64,000 bases of DNA from Botrimarina mediterranea (GCF_007753265.1 NZ_CP036349.1:5807208-5871207), one strand, 5' to 3'; shown: positions 26,661 through 35,446, counted from the first letter of the stretch. Program-made: numbers and translations. Notes: generated by a model not told the origin, from the letters alone.

Positions 26661-28598
26661 ATGGCCCGCAAGGACGCGGATCGTCGGAACGCCCCAAGAA
26701 ACCCTGCCGCCACGCCCCGCCGGCGCTGGCCCCTCGTGGTCGCCGCGGCGATCGTCCTCGGCGCCAGTCTCTTGGCCCGCGGCGTCATTGGCGGCGATGA
26801 AGCCGAGGCCCAATCGCCGAGGCAAGGCGTCGCGCCGACCAGCCACCAGGCGCCCCTCGCCTCGGACCTCCCCGCCGGCGGCCCGCCCCACGACGTGATG
26901 GCGATCGTCAACGGCAAGGACATCAGCCGTCAGGCGCTCGTCCAGGCGTGCGTCGAACGCCACGGCGAGAGCGTCCTTGAAAGCCTCGTCAACAAGCGTC
27001 TCATCGAACACCACTGCCGCAAGAGGGGCGTCGAAGTCACCACGGCCGAAGTGGACGCCGAGGTCGATCGGATGGCTAAGCGCTTCAAGCTCGGCCGCGA
27101 GCAATGGCTCGAGCTGCTGAAGAACCAGCGCGGCGTCGATGAGGCCGAGTACAAGCGCGACATCCTCTGGCCGACGCTCGCCCTGCGTGAGCTGGCCGCC
27201 AAGGACATCCAGCCGACCGAGGCCGAGCTGAACCAAGAGTACGAGACTCGCTTCGGTCGCGCCGTGCAGGTGCGGCTGATCGTCGTCACCGACGCCCAGG
27301 TCGCCGCGAAGGTGCAGCGTGAGGCGGCCGCCCGCCCGGCCGAGTTCGCGCGCCTCGCCATGTCGCACTCGCAGGACGTCAACTCCGCGAGCATCGGCGG
27401 CTTGATCCAACCGATCCGCCCCCACTCGGGCGACCCGCGGGTCGAGCGCGCGGCGTTCAGTCTCAAGCAGGGCGAAGTCTCACCCGTCGTCAAAGCGGGC
27501 GAGCAATTTGTGATCCTCAAGTGCGAGGGCCACATCCCGCCGCGGAACGTTCCGATGGCCGAGGTCCGCGACGAGCTGGCCGAGTCGATCAGCGAGCAGA
27601 AGTTGCGCGGCGTCGCCAACACGCTGTTCGCCGACTTGCAGAATGCGGCGGTGATCCAGAACGTTTACAACGACCCCAAGTTCCGTGAGACGATGCCCGG
27701 CGTCGTCGCGACGGTGAACGGCGACAAAGTCTCGATGGCCGACCTCGGCCGCGAGTGCTTAATGCGTCACGGCGAAGAAGTCCTCGAAGTCGAGATCTCG
27801 CAGTTGCTGTTGCGTCAGGCCCTCGAAGCCGCGGGCAAGACCGTCGCCCAGTCCGACCTCGAAGCCGAGATGCGGCACGGCGCCGAACTCGCCGGCGTCC
27901 TCGACCAACAAGGCCAGCCCGACATGGCGCGCTGGGTGAAGATGGCGACCGAGGAGCAGGGCCTCGGTTACGAGCAGTATGTCCGCGACTCCGTGTGGCC
28001 CTCGGCCGCGCTGAAGAAGCTGACCGACGGCCGCGTCGAGATCACTGCCGAGGACCTGCAGAAGGGCTTCGAGGCCAACTACGGCGAGAAGGTCCGTTGC
28101 CGGGCGATCGTGCTGGGCAGCCTCCGCCGCGCCCAAGAGGTGTGGGACAAGGCCCGCCAGAACCCGACCGCGGAGTTCTTCGGCGACCTGGCCGAGGAGT
28201 ACTCGATCGAGCCCTCCAGCCGCAGCCTGCGTGGCGAGGTGCCGCCGATCCGCAAGTACAGCGGCCAGCCCCAGCTCGAAGAGGCCGCGTTCGCCCTGGC
28301 GGACGGTCAGCTCTCGGGCATCATTCAGGTGGCCGACAAGTTCCTCATCCTCCGCAGCGAAGGACGCACCGAGTCGATCGGCGTGACGATGGCCGAGGTG
28401 CAGAGCGAGCTGCAGCGCGACATCCTCGAGAAGAAGATGCGACTGGCGATGAGCGAAGAGTTCGAGCGTCTCCGCAGCGGCGCCCGGATCGACAACTACC
28501 TCGCCGGCACCACGCAAGCGCCCGCCAAGAAGAGCGACACGAAGCAAGCCGCCCGCGTCAAGGACGGCAACGTGCGTCCCACCGCGGCGCTCCGCTGA
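26661..28598 (+). CDS. Exported peptidyl-prolyl isomerase with two parvulin units (SurA-like)
   Basis: 645 residues from ATG 26661. A basic start and one hydrophobic segment (WPLVVAAAIVLGASLLARGVIG) anchor or export it. Two similar halves follow. Each has a SurA-type N-terminal helical part (VMAIVNGKDISRQALVQACVERHGESVLESLVNKRLIEHH; VVATVNGDKVSMADLGRECLMRHGEEVLEVEISQLLLRQ) and a PpiC-like parvulin core (VQVRLIVVTD ... SIGGLIQPIRPHSG; VRCRAIVLGS ... SLRGEVPPIRKYSG). It probably acts as a periplasmic folding chaperone for outer-membrane and secreted proteins. A strong terminator follows. Confidence 0.9.
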   Translation: MARKDADRRNAPRNPAATPRRRWPLVVAAAIVLGASLLARGVIGGDEAEAQSPRQGVAPTSHQAPLASDLPAGGPPHDVMAIVNGKDISRQALVQACVERHGESVLESLVNKRLIEHHCRKRGVEVTTAEVDAEVDRMAKRFKLGREQWLELLKNQRGVDEAEYKRDILWPTLALRELAAKDIQPTEAELNQEYETRFGRAVQVRLIVVTDAQVAAKVQREAAARPAEFARLAMSHSQDVNSASIGGLIQPIRPHSGDPRVERAAFSLKQGEVSPVVKAGEQFVILKCEGHIPPRNVPMAEVRDELAESISEQKLRGVANTLFADLQNAAVIQNVYNDPKFRETMPGVVATVNGDKVSMADLGRECLMRHGEEVLEVEISQLLLRQALEAAGKTVAQSDLEAEMRHGAELAGVLDQQGQPDMARWVKMATEEQGLGYEQYVRDSVWPSAALKKLTDGRVEITAEDLQKGFEANYGEKVRCRAIVLGSLRRAQEVWDKARQNPTAEFFGDLAEEYSIEPSSRSLRGEVPPIRKYSGQPQLEEAAFALADGQLSGIIQVADKFLILRSEGRTESIGVTMAEVQSELQRDILEKKMRLAMSEEFERLRSGARIDNYLAGTTQAPAKKSDTKQAARVKDGNVRPTAALR

Positions 28599-28628
28599 GC
28601 GAGCGATTGTTGATTTCGACAAGAACGA

Positions 28629-28663
28629 AGCCCCGCGGCGCGCGAGCGCCGCGGGGCTTTTTG
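28629..28663 (+). terminator. Rho-independent terminator of the parvulin gene
   Basis: A 12-bp perfect stem (28629-28640 with 28647-28658), 6-base loop and a run of T, 30 bp after the stop. Confidence 0.92.
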
Positions 28664-28795
28664 CTTTGCAAACGATGAATGCACCACGGATGACACGGAG
28701 GGGATAGGGGCGCGTTGTATCGATGTCACCCGCAGTTCTACTTTTCAACCTCGACTATTGGTGGGTTGGCGAATCGTTGCGCGGAATCCTTGGGC

Positions 28796-28813
28796 GGTCC
28801 GCATAGCGGACCC
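28796..28813. repeat. B-type short palindrome near the 3' end of the TPR gene
   Basis: GGTCCGCATAGCGGACCC, two bases after the TAG stop of the minus-strand gene at 28816. Confidence 0.65.
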
Positions 28814-28815
28814 TC

Positions 28816-29433
28816 CTATCGGATCTCGCTTTGGGGGCCGATCGTGCCTTCGATTTGGCGGCGTCTTGCGCGGCCTTGCATCTCGATGGCGATGTCGCGT
28901 TGCTCGGTCGTCAGCAAGCGGTGGTCGAGCGCGACGAGCGTGTCGATCGCTAGTTGCGGTTCATCGACTTTCTTGACCGCGACCTGCGCGAGCGTCAGGC
29001 GGAGGTTGTTGACGCGTTGTTGGAGCTGCTCGATGAGGTCCACAAGGAGCGGCGTCGCTTCGTCGTAACGCTTGTCGCCGCGGAGGAAGTCGACCAGCGG
29101 CTGCAATCGCTGGGGGTCGATCCGCCAGCCCTCGCCCGCGGCGGTCATCTGTCGATGGAGGGCGAGGGCCGGGTCGTAGGCGCCGAGATCGATGTAGCGG
29201 TCGAACTGTCGCTTGGCTTCGGTGAGCCGGCGGCGGCGGGCGTCGGCGGGCGATTCGACCGGCGTCTGAGGGCGGGGAGCGTGCGAGCCGTTGACGGCCG
29301 GCGCCGGCTGGCCGGGGGCGTGGGGAGCGGGATCGGTCACGATTCGTAACTGGCGGAGGCGTTTCGGCGGGGGGAACAGTCGCACTCGGGTGGGGGCGTG
29401 GGCGCATCCCGGCGGTTCACCAGCCCCCGTCAT
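28816..29433 (-). CDS. TPR-like protein related to the tail of the adjacent rhomboid
   Basis: 205 residues from ATG 29433, which overlaps the end of the rhomboid gene by 17 bp; a GTG at 29340 is an alternative start and the first ~30 residues look unconserved. The folded part (LTEAKRQFDRYIDLGAYDPALALHRQM ... LRLTLAQVAVKKVDEPQLAIDTLVALDHRLLTTEQRD) aligns by eye with the C-terminal domain of the upstream rhomboid (LRVTLAHVCVTKLERPGRALELLANVNAERLTDKQRS). It therefore appears to be a duplicate of that domain without the membrane protease. Function unknown; cytoplasmic by lack of signal. Confidence 0.75.
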   Translation of the reverse strand: MTGAGEPPGCAHAPTRVRLFPPPKRLRQLRIVTDPAPHAPGQPAPAVNGSHAPRPQTPVESPADARRRRLTEAKRQFDRYIDLGAYDPALALHRQMTAAGEGWRIDPQRLQPLVDFLRGDKRYDEATPLLVDLIEQLQQRVNNLRLTLAQVAVKKVDEPQLAIDTLVALDHRLLTTEQRDIAIEMQGRARRRQIEGTIGPQSEIR

Positions 29434-30607
29434 CTAATTCGACCACACCCTCCGATTGCATTGCACGGGCGGCTTTCAAAACTCCTTTGGCGGCGGACCG
29501 TTGTTTGTCGGTCAACCGTTCGGCGTTGACGTTTGCGAGGAGTTCAAGGGCCCGGCCGGGGCGTTCGAGCTTCGTCACGCAGACGTGGGCGAGCGTCACT
29601 CGCAAGGGGTCGGCCGCCTGCGGCGCCGCTTCGATCAGTTCGGACAGGATCGGGGCCAGCTCCCGCCAATGCCCGGCGGCTTGGAGGCCCTTGGCGATCT
29701 GGTGCAGCGCGGCGGGCTCCAGCCGTAGACCGCCGCCCCGCAACTTCTGGTAGAGCGTCGCGGCGGCGACAGGGTTGCTGGCCTGCAGGTAGACGCCGAT
29801 CTGCTGGCGGGCGGCCTGGAGCGAATCGCTCTGCCGCTTGGCGTCCTTGGCGGCTCGCTCGGCGGCGGCGGCCTCTTGGGCGGCATTCTCCTTGGCGATC
29901 GCGGCCTTGGATTTCGCCTTGGTCTTCGGCTTGTCGTCGCCAAAGTAGCGGCTGAAAAAGTCCCAGCCCTCGCAATCGACAACGCCGCGTTTGAGGAGGA
30001 ACACCCCCAACGGCAGGCCAACCACGGCTCCCATGAGGTGCAGTACGCCGCTGGTGATGCCCTGCCCCAATAGCCCCGTCCATAACCCTGCGATTGCCAG
30101 GTCGAGGCCGACGTAGAGGGCCGCGACGCCGAGGATCGGGATGTCGGTGACTCCCATGTAGAAGGCGATCCAGTAGAAGAACTGGATCGAGTTCTCGGGC
30201 GCCCAGACCGCCGCGATCGCCATCAGGCCGTAGATCGCCGACGACGCGCCGAGTGAGCCGCCTCCTGTGGCGCCGAGCATCACGGCCTGCTCCAGGGCGG
30301 ACTGGGCCGTCGCCGTCAGCAGGTAGATCGGCAGGAACTTCGCCGGGCCGAGCTTTCCCTCGACCACCAGACCGAACACCCACAAGAAGATCATGTTCCC
30401 GATCAGGTGCCCCCAACCCGCGTGCATGAACGGGGACAGGATCCACTGCTCGGGGTGCAGCCCCTGGCCGTACTGGAGTATCCAGGGGTCTAGGGACAGC
30501 TGGCCGATGTCCACCGCCAAGAACGCCAGCACGTTGGCGATGATCAGCCCAACCGTGGCGTAGGGCCAGTAGTAGACGGGGGCGTCGGTGCTGAACGGGA
30601 AGAACAA
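29417..30607 (-). CDS. Rhomboid-family intramembrane serine protease with C-terminal TPR-like domain
   Basis: About 396 residues taking TTG 30607 as start; an ATG at 30670 would put repeat-encoded residues ([10 protein letters not shown]) in front. Six or so hydrophobic segments are followed by a charged linker (KPKTKAKSKAAIAKENAAQEA) and a helical-repeat domain. The active site is recognisable: HAGWGHLIGNMIFLWVFG, SLGASSAIYGLMA holding the serine, and VLHLMGAVVG holding the histidine. The usual GxSG is GASS here, so the residue after the serine differs. Rhomboids cut membrane proteins within the bilayer. The soluble domain presumably recruits substrates or partners. Confidence 0.87.
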   Translation of the reverse strand: MFFPFSTDAPVYYWPYATVGLIIANVLAFLAVDIGQLSLDPWILQYGQGLHPEQWILSPFMHAGWGHLIGNMIFLWVFGLVVEGKLGPAKFLPIYLLTATAQSALEQAVMLGATGGGSLGASSAIYGLMAIAAVWAPENSIQFFYWIAFYMGVTDIPILGVAALYVGLDLAIAGLWTGLLGQGITSGVLHLMGAVVGLPLGVFLLKRGVVDCEGWDFFSRYFGDDKPKTKAKSKAAIAKENAAQEAAAAERAAKDAKRQSDSLQAARQQIGVYLQASNPVAAATLYQKLRGGGLRLEPAALHQIAKGLQAAGHWRELAPILSELIEAAPQAADPLRVTLAHVCVTKLERPGRALELLANVNAERLTDKQRSAAKGVLKAARAMQSEGVVELDDGGW

Positions 30608-30640
30608 GGGAAGCGACCGACTGAGAGTGTTAGCGTTAAG

Positions 30641-30761
30641 AATGACCAATGACCAAGCCCCAATGACCAAGGGAGGGGGCAGGAGTCAGGGGTCAGGCTT
30701 GCAGGAAAAGGCAAGGGCGGAAGCTCCCCCATTGGTCATTGGGGCTTGGTCATTGGTCATT
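30641..30761. repeat. G-type inverted repeat between divergent rhomboid and aminotransferase genes
   Basis: Left arm AATGACCAATGACCAAGCCC plus CAATGACC; right arm GGTCATTGGGGCTTGGTCAT plus TGGTCATT. Arms of ~28 bp are perfect; the ~65-bp centre is unique. It provides false ATG starts on both sides (MVIG...). Second copy at 34366. Confidence 0.88.
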
Positions 30762-30898
30762 TAGCTTTTCTTTCAGGGCTCAGCCCGCAGGCCCGGACCG
30801 AGTATATTCCAAGGACCGGCCCGCCGCGCGAACCGACCGCCCCGCGGAGGTCTCCTGTGGGACCGGCACTTCCTATCAGTCCCTTCGCCCGCCGCTTG

Positions 30899-32179
30899 AT
30901 GATGCCCAGCGACGACCCCAATACGCTCCGCGACGAGTCCGTCGACCCCCCCTTCGAGATCCGTGTCGCCGACCGCGTGACGCGGCTGCCGCCGTACCTG
31001 TTCGGCCGCATCAACAAGATGATCTACGACAAACGCGTCGCCGGGGACGACGTGATCGAGCTGGGCATGGGCAACCCCAGCGACCCACCCGAGACCGAGG
31101 TCATCGAGAAACTCGTCGAAGCGGCCCGCGACACCCGCAACCACCGCTACAGCAAGAACATCGGCATCGCCAACCTCCGCCGCGAGGTCGCCAGCAAGTA
31201 CTTCAAAAAGTACGGCGTGCGGCTCGACCCCGACCAAGAGGTCATCACCTGCCTGGGATCGAAGGAAGGCTTCAGCCACATGATCCTGTCGCTGATGGGC
31301 CCCGGCGACACAGCGATGGTCCCGACGCCCTACTTCCCCGTGCACGTCTACGCCGTCGCGCTGGCCGGGGCGAACGTCATCCAGCTGCCGGTCACCAACT
31401 CCGATAAGTTCCTGTCGGCGATCGCCCACACGTGCGAGACACTCTACCCGAAGCCCAAGCTGCTGCTCTTGTGCTACCCGCACAACCCGTCGAGCGTGAC
31501 GGTCGAGCAGCCTTTCTTTGACGAGGTGGTGAAGCTCGCGAAGAAGTACAACGTGATGGTCATTAGCGACTTCGCCTACGCCGACGTCGCCTACGACGGC
31601 TACAAGCCGCCAAGCTTCCTGGCTTCGCCCGGGGCGATCGACGTGGGCGTCGAGTTCACCACCATGTCGAAGGGCTACAACATGGCCGGCTGGCGCGTCG
31701 GCTTCTGCGCCGGCAACCGCCAGATGGTCAACGCGCTGGCGACGATCAAGGGCTACTACGACTACGGCATGTTCCAGGCGATCCAGATCGCGGCGATCGT
31801 CGCCCTCCGCGACACGCAGGCCGCCGTCGAGAAGCAGTCGTTGATCTATCAGGGCCGCCGTGACGCGCTCTGCGACGGACTCGTGCGGCTCGGCTGGGCC
31901 GACGCCCGGCCCAAGGCGGGCATGTTCGTCTGGCAGCCAATCCCCGAGCCGTGGAAGAGCCGCATGAGCACGATGGACTTCGCCATGCTGCTCTTGGACA
32001 AGGGGAACGTCGCGGTCAGCCCCGGCAGCGGCTTCGGCCCTGCGGGCGAGGGCTACCTGCGCATGAGCCTCGTGGAGAACGAAGAACGCCTCCGCCAAGC
32101 CGTGCGCCAGATCAAGGCGTGTCTCAAGGAAGCCGAGGCGGACTTCACGGGGAAGCCGGCTGTGGTGGCGAACGTGTAA
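30899..32179 (+). CDS. PLP-dependent aminotransferase, class I/II (AlaC/LL-DAP aminotransferase-like)
   Basis: 426 residues from ATG 30899 (or 30902). An upstream extension starts inside a palindrome and was rejected. Fold type I signatures: [70 protein letters not shown] and the PLP lysine in [15 protein letters not shown]. The nearest families I know are AlaC-type alanine aminotransferases and LL-diaminopimelate aminotransferases. The exact amino acid cannot be fixed from sequence alone. Cytoplasmic. Confidence 0.9.
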   Translation: MMPSDDPNTLRDESVDPPFEIRVADRVTRLPPYLFGRINKMIYDKRVAGDDVIELGMGNPSDPPETEVIEKLVEAARDTRNHRYSKNIGIANLRREVASKYFKKYGVRLDPDQEVITCLGSKEGFSHMILSLMGPGDTAMVPTPYFPVHVYAVALAGANVIQLPVTNSDKFLSAIAHTCETLYPKPKLLLLCYPHNPSSVTVEQPFFDEVVKLAKKYNVMVISDFAYADVAYDGYKPPSFLASPGAIDVGVEFTTMSKGYNMAGWRVGFCAGNRQMVNALATIKGYYDYGMFQAIQIAAIVALRDTQAAVEKQSLIYQGRRDALCDGLVRLGWADARPKAGMFVWQPIPEPWKSRMSTMDFAMLLLDKGNVAVSPGSGFGPAGEGYLRMSLVENEERLRQAVRQIKACLKEAEADFTGKPAVVANV

Positions 32180-32185
32180 AGAAAT

Positions 32186-32261
32186 GGCGAGCCGGCGACG
32201 TTAGTCGTCGGTGGGAAGCGGATACTCGGGTTCCACCGACGACTAACGTCGCCGGCTCGCC
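32186..32261. repeat. A-type palindromic element after the aminotransferase gene
   Basis: 76 bp, beginning six bases past the TAA stop. Left arm GGCGAGCCGGCGACGTTAGT + CGTCGGTGG, right arm its near-perfect inverse. Could serve as a terminator or mRNA 3' stabiliser. Confidence 0.9.
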
Positions 32262-32341
32262 GTCACATTTGTGGCGTGACATCGACCGGGGGGTTTCGGC
32301 CCGTAAAGGCAGCCGACTCCTCCAGCTTCTGTGAGATCCCC

Positions 32342-32995
32342 ATGAATCGCCTCCGCCGCTACGCGCTCGCCGCCCTTGCAGCTCTCGCCACCGCCACCCC
32401 GGGCTTCGCTGCGGAATACCGTTTCGACATCACGGATGCCGTGGGGCCCTTGGGAGTTTGCTTCGGCGATTGTGGTTTTGATTTGGGGATGCAGTTTTCG
32501 CGGATCGACTCGGCGGACTTGCTGATTCGTGGCGTCTTCGAGCCGGGCGTCATCAACAGTTACGGCGATGAAAATGGAGCCGAGTTGCCATTCGACCAGC
32601 TCTACTGGACTATCAAACTCGGTGACGCCGCCTTCCAAGACAACGTGGGTAATAGCAAAAGCTTCGCTGGGGTGGACGGGGAGTTCGAGTCTCTCGTCGG
32701 CCTTGGAAGTATTCCCATTCTGGACTCGCCTTGGCTGTTCCTCGTAAACGGACCTGCACAGTTCCCTGTCGATCCAGCTGACCTTGCTTTCCTGCACGAT
32801 GGAGAGGGGCATATTTACTCCTACACAATTTCTGGGTGGGTTGATGCCATGCTGGTAACCCCCGTTGTCCACTTCGACCAGATCACCCTCATCCTCAACG
32901 GCGTCGCCGTGCCCGAGCCGAGCGCCTTGGCGATGGGCTCGCTCTTGCTCCTCGCTTCCGCCGGCCGGCGACCTTGCCGGGCGTTCCTTCGCTGA
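32342..32995 (+). CDS. Short PEP-CTERM secreted protein
   Basis: 217 residues from ATG 32342. Signal peptide MNRLRRYALAALAALATATPGFA. The body is a beta-rich domain with one cysteine pair (GVCFGDCGFD) and no family I can name. The end VPEPSALAMGSLLLLASAGRR is a PEP-CTERM signal with a few extra residues (PCRAFLR) beyond the basic cluster, which is slightly atypical. Codon use in the middle is visibly less GC-rich than neighbours. Confidence 0.82.
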   Translation: MNRLRRYALAALAALATATPGFAAEYRFDITDAVGPLGVCFGDCGFDLGMQFSRIDSADLLIRGVFEPGVINSYGDENGAELPFDQLYWTIKLGDAAFQDNVGNSKSFAGVDGEFESLVGLGSIPILDSPWLFLVNGPAQFPVDPADLAFLHDGEGHIYSYTISGWVDAMLVTPVVHFDQITLILNGVAVPEPSALAMGSLLLLASAGRRPCRAFLR

Positions 32996-33407
32996 CGCGC
33001 CGCGCGTGTTTATTGAGCCCTCTGCCGAGCGACGCCCGAAGTAAGCCAGGAAGCCGTGAGGGCTTGCAATCGGTTCGCCGGCTTCCGGCGAATCACGCTC
33101 GACGAGCGAGGGACGGTGTCCGGCCGTCCGGCCTTGTCGGGTGAGCGAACACCCGTGGTCGCCCGCGCGTCAAACCGGCCGCTGCCCCGCCAGACCGGAC
33201 CCCCTCCGACTGGTTTGGCACGCCGGTTGCAAACCCTCACGACGACACCGCCCCGACGTCAAGCTCTGTCGGCGTCACGCCTGTTGTGGTGGGCCTCGGG
33301 GTGGCGGAGTGTGACGGTTAGGACGACCGCGCTTTCCCGACGAGGACCGGGACGGTCGTTACAACCGCGCAAGCCAGCCACGCAACACCAACCACAGGAA
33401 ACGATTC
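32996..33407. other. Structured, GC-rich leader before a 27-aa peptide gene
   Basis: No convincing gene on either strand. It contains a long-range imperfect inverted repeat: CGTGAGGGCTTGCAATCGG at about 33055 pairs with CCGGTTGCAAACCCTCACG at about 33224. The enclosed ~140 bases have further GC-rich inverted stretches. It may be the transcribed leader of the peptide or a noncoding RNA. Confidence 0.45.
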
Positions 33408-33491
33408 ATGATTGCTCCCGCCGCTATCGTCGCGTTCGTCTCGTTCGCCGCCTACGTGCTGCTTGGTAACTTTGTCACCGGCCGCCTGTAA
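33408..33491 (+). CDS. 27-residue membrane peptide
   Basis: ATG 33408 to TAA 33491. The product starts MIAPAAIVAFVSFAAYVLLG and ends NFVTGRL: one hydrophobic helix of ~20 residues with a short polar tail, as expected for a small membrane protein. AGGAAA (33396-33401) lies six bases upstream of the ATG, a good ribosome site for this genome. A strong terminator follows 67 bp after the stop, so this is an independent transcript. I do not recognise the family. The combination of RBS, hydrophobic peptide and terminator is better support than length alone. Confidence 0.65.
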   Translation: MIAPAAIVAFVSFAAYVLLGNFVTGRL

Positions 33492-33557
33492 GAACTGCTG
33501 CTACGCTGCAACGGCCGCTGCGGTTTCGCAACGCCGTTGAACCCCCACCGCCGCCAC

Positions 33558-33604
33558 AACCGCAACCGCCTTTCTCCGCTTTGGAGAGGCGGTTGCGGTT
33601 TTTT
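33558..33604 (+). terminator. Rho-independent terminator after the small membrane peptide
   Basis: 13-bp stem AACCGCAACCGCC / GGCGGTTGCGGTT (33558-33570 and 33588-33600), extended inside by TCTCC/GGAGA, then TTTTTT. Confidence 0.93.
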
Positions 33605-33694
33605 GTAGGGGCCGCGAGTCGAGGAAAGTGGGGAACCGCGAATCCGCGCGAATTGTCGCGAATCATTGAAGGTCCGCGAATCCTCTCGATTAGG

Positions 33695-33768
33695 AACCGG
33701 ACGCTAAGACGTGCCGGCCGATTCCCGGTTGCGGCGACTCATCAGCCGCGGGGCTTTAGCCCCCGATT
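33695..33768. repeat. C-type palindromic element
   Basis: AACCGGACGCTAAGACGTGC at the left and CAGCCGCGGGGCTTTAGCCC at the right with imperfect pairing; sibling of 20656 and 56388. Confidence 0.75.
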
Positions 33769-33848
33769 CTTGCCAATCGGTTGGCTTCCCTTCTTGTAAT
33801 TCGGGGGCGCGCGTTTGCGTTTCTTACACGCGCTACCCTTCCCTGGCG

Positions 33849-33877
33849 CCCTCCGGTCGCTGACGCGCCGGCTCACC
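33849..33877. repeat. A'-type half element
   Basis: CCCTCCGGTCGCTGACGCGC followed by CGGCTCACC, a right arm without its partner, just upstream of the GntR promoter. Confidence 0.6.
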
Positions 33878-33887
33878 GAAAAAAATC

Positions 33888-33924
33888 TTGACTTGCCCAC
33901 GTGACCACTGTTACACTTGTGTAA
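33888..33924 (+). promoter_or_regulatory. Promoter with overlapping GntR-type operator
   Basis: -35 TTGACT (33888-33893), 18-bp spacer, -10 TACACT (33912-33917). The palindrome TTACACTTGTGTAA (33911-33924) covers the -10 box, as expected for autorepression by a YtrA-type GntR regulator. The GTG start is 28 bp further on with AAGGA in between. Confidence 0.75.
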
Positions 33925-33952
33925 TCACTTGTCCGCGGTAAGGATTCTCGCC

Positions 33953-34357
33953 GTGCTGCTCCGTATCGAAAAAGGCTCGAGCGTCCCCATCTCGCGGCAG
34001 ATCGCCGAACAGATCGCCTCGCTCTGCGCGGCCGGCAAGCTCAAGCCCGGCGACCGGCTCCCCTCGGTGCGTGAGCTGGCCCGCGACCTTGCCGTCAACC
34101 AGAACACGATCCTCCGCGTCTACGAACGCCTCACCGGCGAGGGCCTCCTCGACCGCCGCCACGGCCAAGGGACGTTCGTCTCGGACACCGCGCCACGCCG
34201 CGCGACCGCCGTCCACCGCAAACGCCTCATCGAAGAACTGCGCCAAGTCAGCCGCCAAGCCCTCGGCCTCGGCCTCACGCGCGACGAAGTCCACGAGCTG
34301 CTCTCTAGCGCGCTTGACCAACTCGGCGCGGAGACTCGCGAGGAGATAGCGCCGTGA
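33953..34357 (+). CDS. GntR-family transcriptional regulator, YtrA subfamily
   Basis: 134 residues from GTG 33953, preceded by AAGGA at good spacing. An N-terminal winged helix is clear: VPISRQIAEQIASLCAAGKLKPGDRLPSVRELARDLAVNQNTILRVYERLTGEGLLDRRHGQGTFV. The C-terminal part is a short helical tail rather than a ligand-binding domain, which defines the YtrA group. Such repressors control adjacent ABC transporters; the ATPase and permease genes follow directly. It probably represses its own operon through the palindrome over the -10 box. Confidence 0.93.
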   Translation: MLLRIEKGSSVPISRQIAEQIASLCAAGKLKPGDRLPSVRELARDLAVNQNTILRVYERLTGEGLLDRRHGQGTFVSDTAPRRATAVHRKRLIEELRQVSRQALGLGLTRDEVHELLSSALDQLGAETREEIAP

Positions 34358-34365
34358 TTGTTGAA

Positions 34366-34448
34366 AGCCCCAATGACCAAATCCCAATGACCGATGCGAC
34401 CGGAGCGGCAGCTCCTCATTGGTCATTGGGGCTTGGTCATTGCTCATT
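34366..34448. repeat. G-type inverted repeat between GntR and ABC ATPase genes
   Basis: Arms around AGCCCCAATGACCAAATCCC and GGTCATTGGGGCTTGGTCAT; the second copy of the element at 30641. It supplies a false upstream ATG (34419) for the ABC gene. Confidence 0.8.
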
Positions 34449-34484
34449 CACTCCCCGTCCCCGCTTCCTCATCGGGTTCACGCC

Positions 34485-35420
34485 ATGACCCAACCCGCTA
34501 TCGAGCTCCGCGGCGTCGCTAAGTCGTTCGGCAAGAACCTCGTGCTGCGCGACGTGTCGCTTGCGGTGGAGCCGGGGAAGACGTTTGCTTTCCTGGGCCG
34601 CAATGGCGAGGGGAAGACGACGACCATCCGCATGCTGCTCGGCCTGACGAAGCCCGACGTCGGCTTGATCCGTGTCAACGGCATCGACCCGATGGCGTCG
34701 CCGCTCGAGCTGCGGGATCACGTCGGCTATCTCGCCGAGGACCAGACCATGTACGGCTGGATGCGGGTCGATGAGATCGTCCGCTTCGTCGCGCCGTTCT
34801 ACACGAAGTGGGACCACGAACTCGCGCGAAAGTATCTTGAAGAGTTCGACCTGCCCCTCCGCACGAAGATAAAACATCTGTCGAAGGGGCAGACGGTGCG
34901 GCTCGGCCTGGTGCTCGCGCTGGCGCACCGGCCGGAGGTGGTGATCCTTGACGATCCGGCGCTAGGGCTGGACCCGATCATGCGCAAGCAGTTCAACCGC
35001 GACCTGATCACGCACCTGCAAGGCGAAGGCCGCACGGTTTTTTATAGCTCGCACCTGCTGTACGAAGTCGAGCCCGTCGCCGACGAGGTGGCGATCCTCG
35101 ACGGCGGCCGCATCGTGCGCCGCGCCGAGACCGAAGAGCTGCGCGACGACGTGAAGCAGTTCTTCGTCGCGCCGCGATACGAGCCGCTGGTCGAACGCTT
35201 CGGCGAAATCCTCGACCGCCGCGTCGATAGCGAGGAGCTGGCGATCACCACCGCCCGCGCCGAAGCGGTCGCCGAAGCCCTCCGCCGCGAGGGCGTCACG
35301 CCGCAAGCGATGGACCTCAGCCTCGATGAAATTTTCGAAGCGTACGTCGCCGGCCAGCGCGGCAAGACAGCGCCGCCGCCGATCGCCGAAGACCCCCAAG
35401 AACTAGCCGACGCCTCGTAG
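34485..35420 (+). CDS. ABC transporter ATP-binding protein (YtrB-like)
   Basis: 311 residues from ATG 34485. Walker A GRNGEGKTTT, Q-loop region YLAEDQTMYGWM, signature LSKGQTVRLGL, Walker B VVILDDPALGLDP and the switch histidine in YSSHLLYEVE. The C-terminal ~90 residues are the extra domain typical of ABC-2 exporters. Paired with a YtrA-type regulator upstream and a multi-spanning permease downstream, it likely exports a peptide, lipid or drug in response to envelope stress. The substrate is unknown. The TAG stop is fused to a B palindrome. Confidence 0.94.
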   Translation: MTQPAIELRGVAKSFGKNLVLRDVSLAVEPGKTFAFLGRNGEGKTTTIRMLLGLTKPDVGLIRVNGIDPMASPLELRDHVGYLAEDQTMYGWMRVDEIVRFVAPFYTKWDHELARKYLEEFDLPLRTKIKHLSKGQTVRLGLVLALAHRPEVVILDDPALGLDPIMRKQFNRDLITHLQGEGRTVFYSSHLLYEVEPVADEVAILDGGRIVRRAETEELRDDVKQFFVAPRYEPLVERFGEILDRRVDSEELAITTARAEAVAEALRREGVTPQAMDLSLDEIFEAYVAGQRGKTAPPPIAEDPQELADAS

Positions 35421-35436
35421 GGTCCGCTGTGCGGAC
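35420..35436. repeat. B-type palindrome fused to the ABC ATPase stop codon
   Basis: GGGTCCGCTGTGCGGAC; its first G is the last base of the TAG stop. Inverted partner at 35585; an E element lies between. Confidence 0.75.
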
Positions 35437-35446
35437 AGCAACAAAT

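Larger units (their letters stand above)
33492..33952. other. Intergenic region with terminator, repeats and the GntR promoter
   Basis: Contains the terminator at 33558-33604, a run of CGCGAAT-type direct repeats (33633-33680), a C palindrome, an A' half element and the promoter/operator of the GntR operon. No gene seen. Confidence 0.65.
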
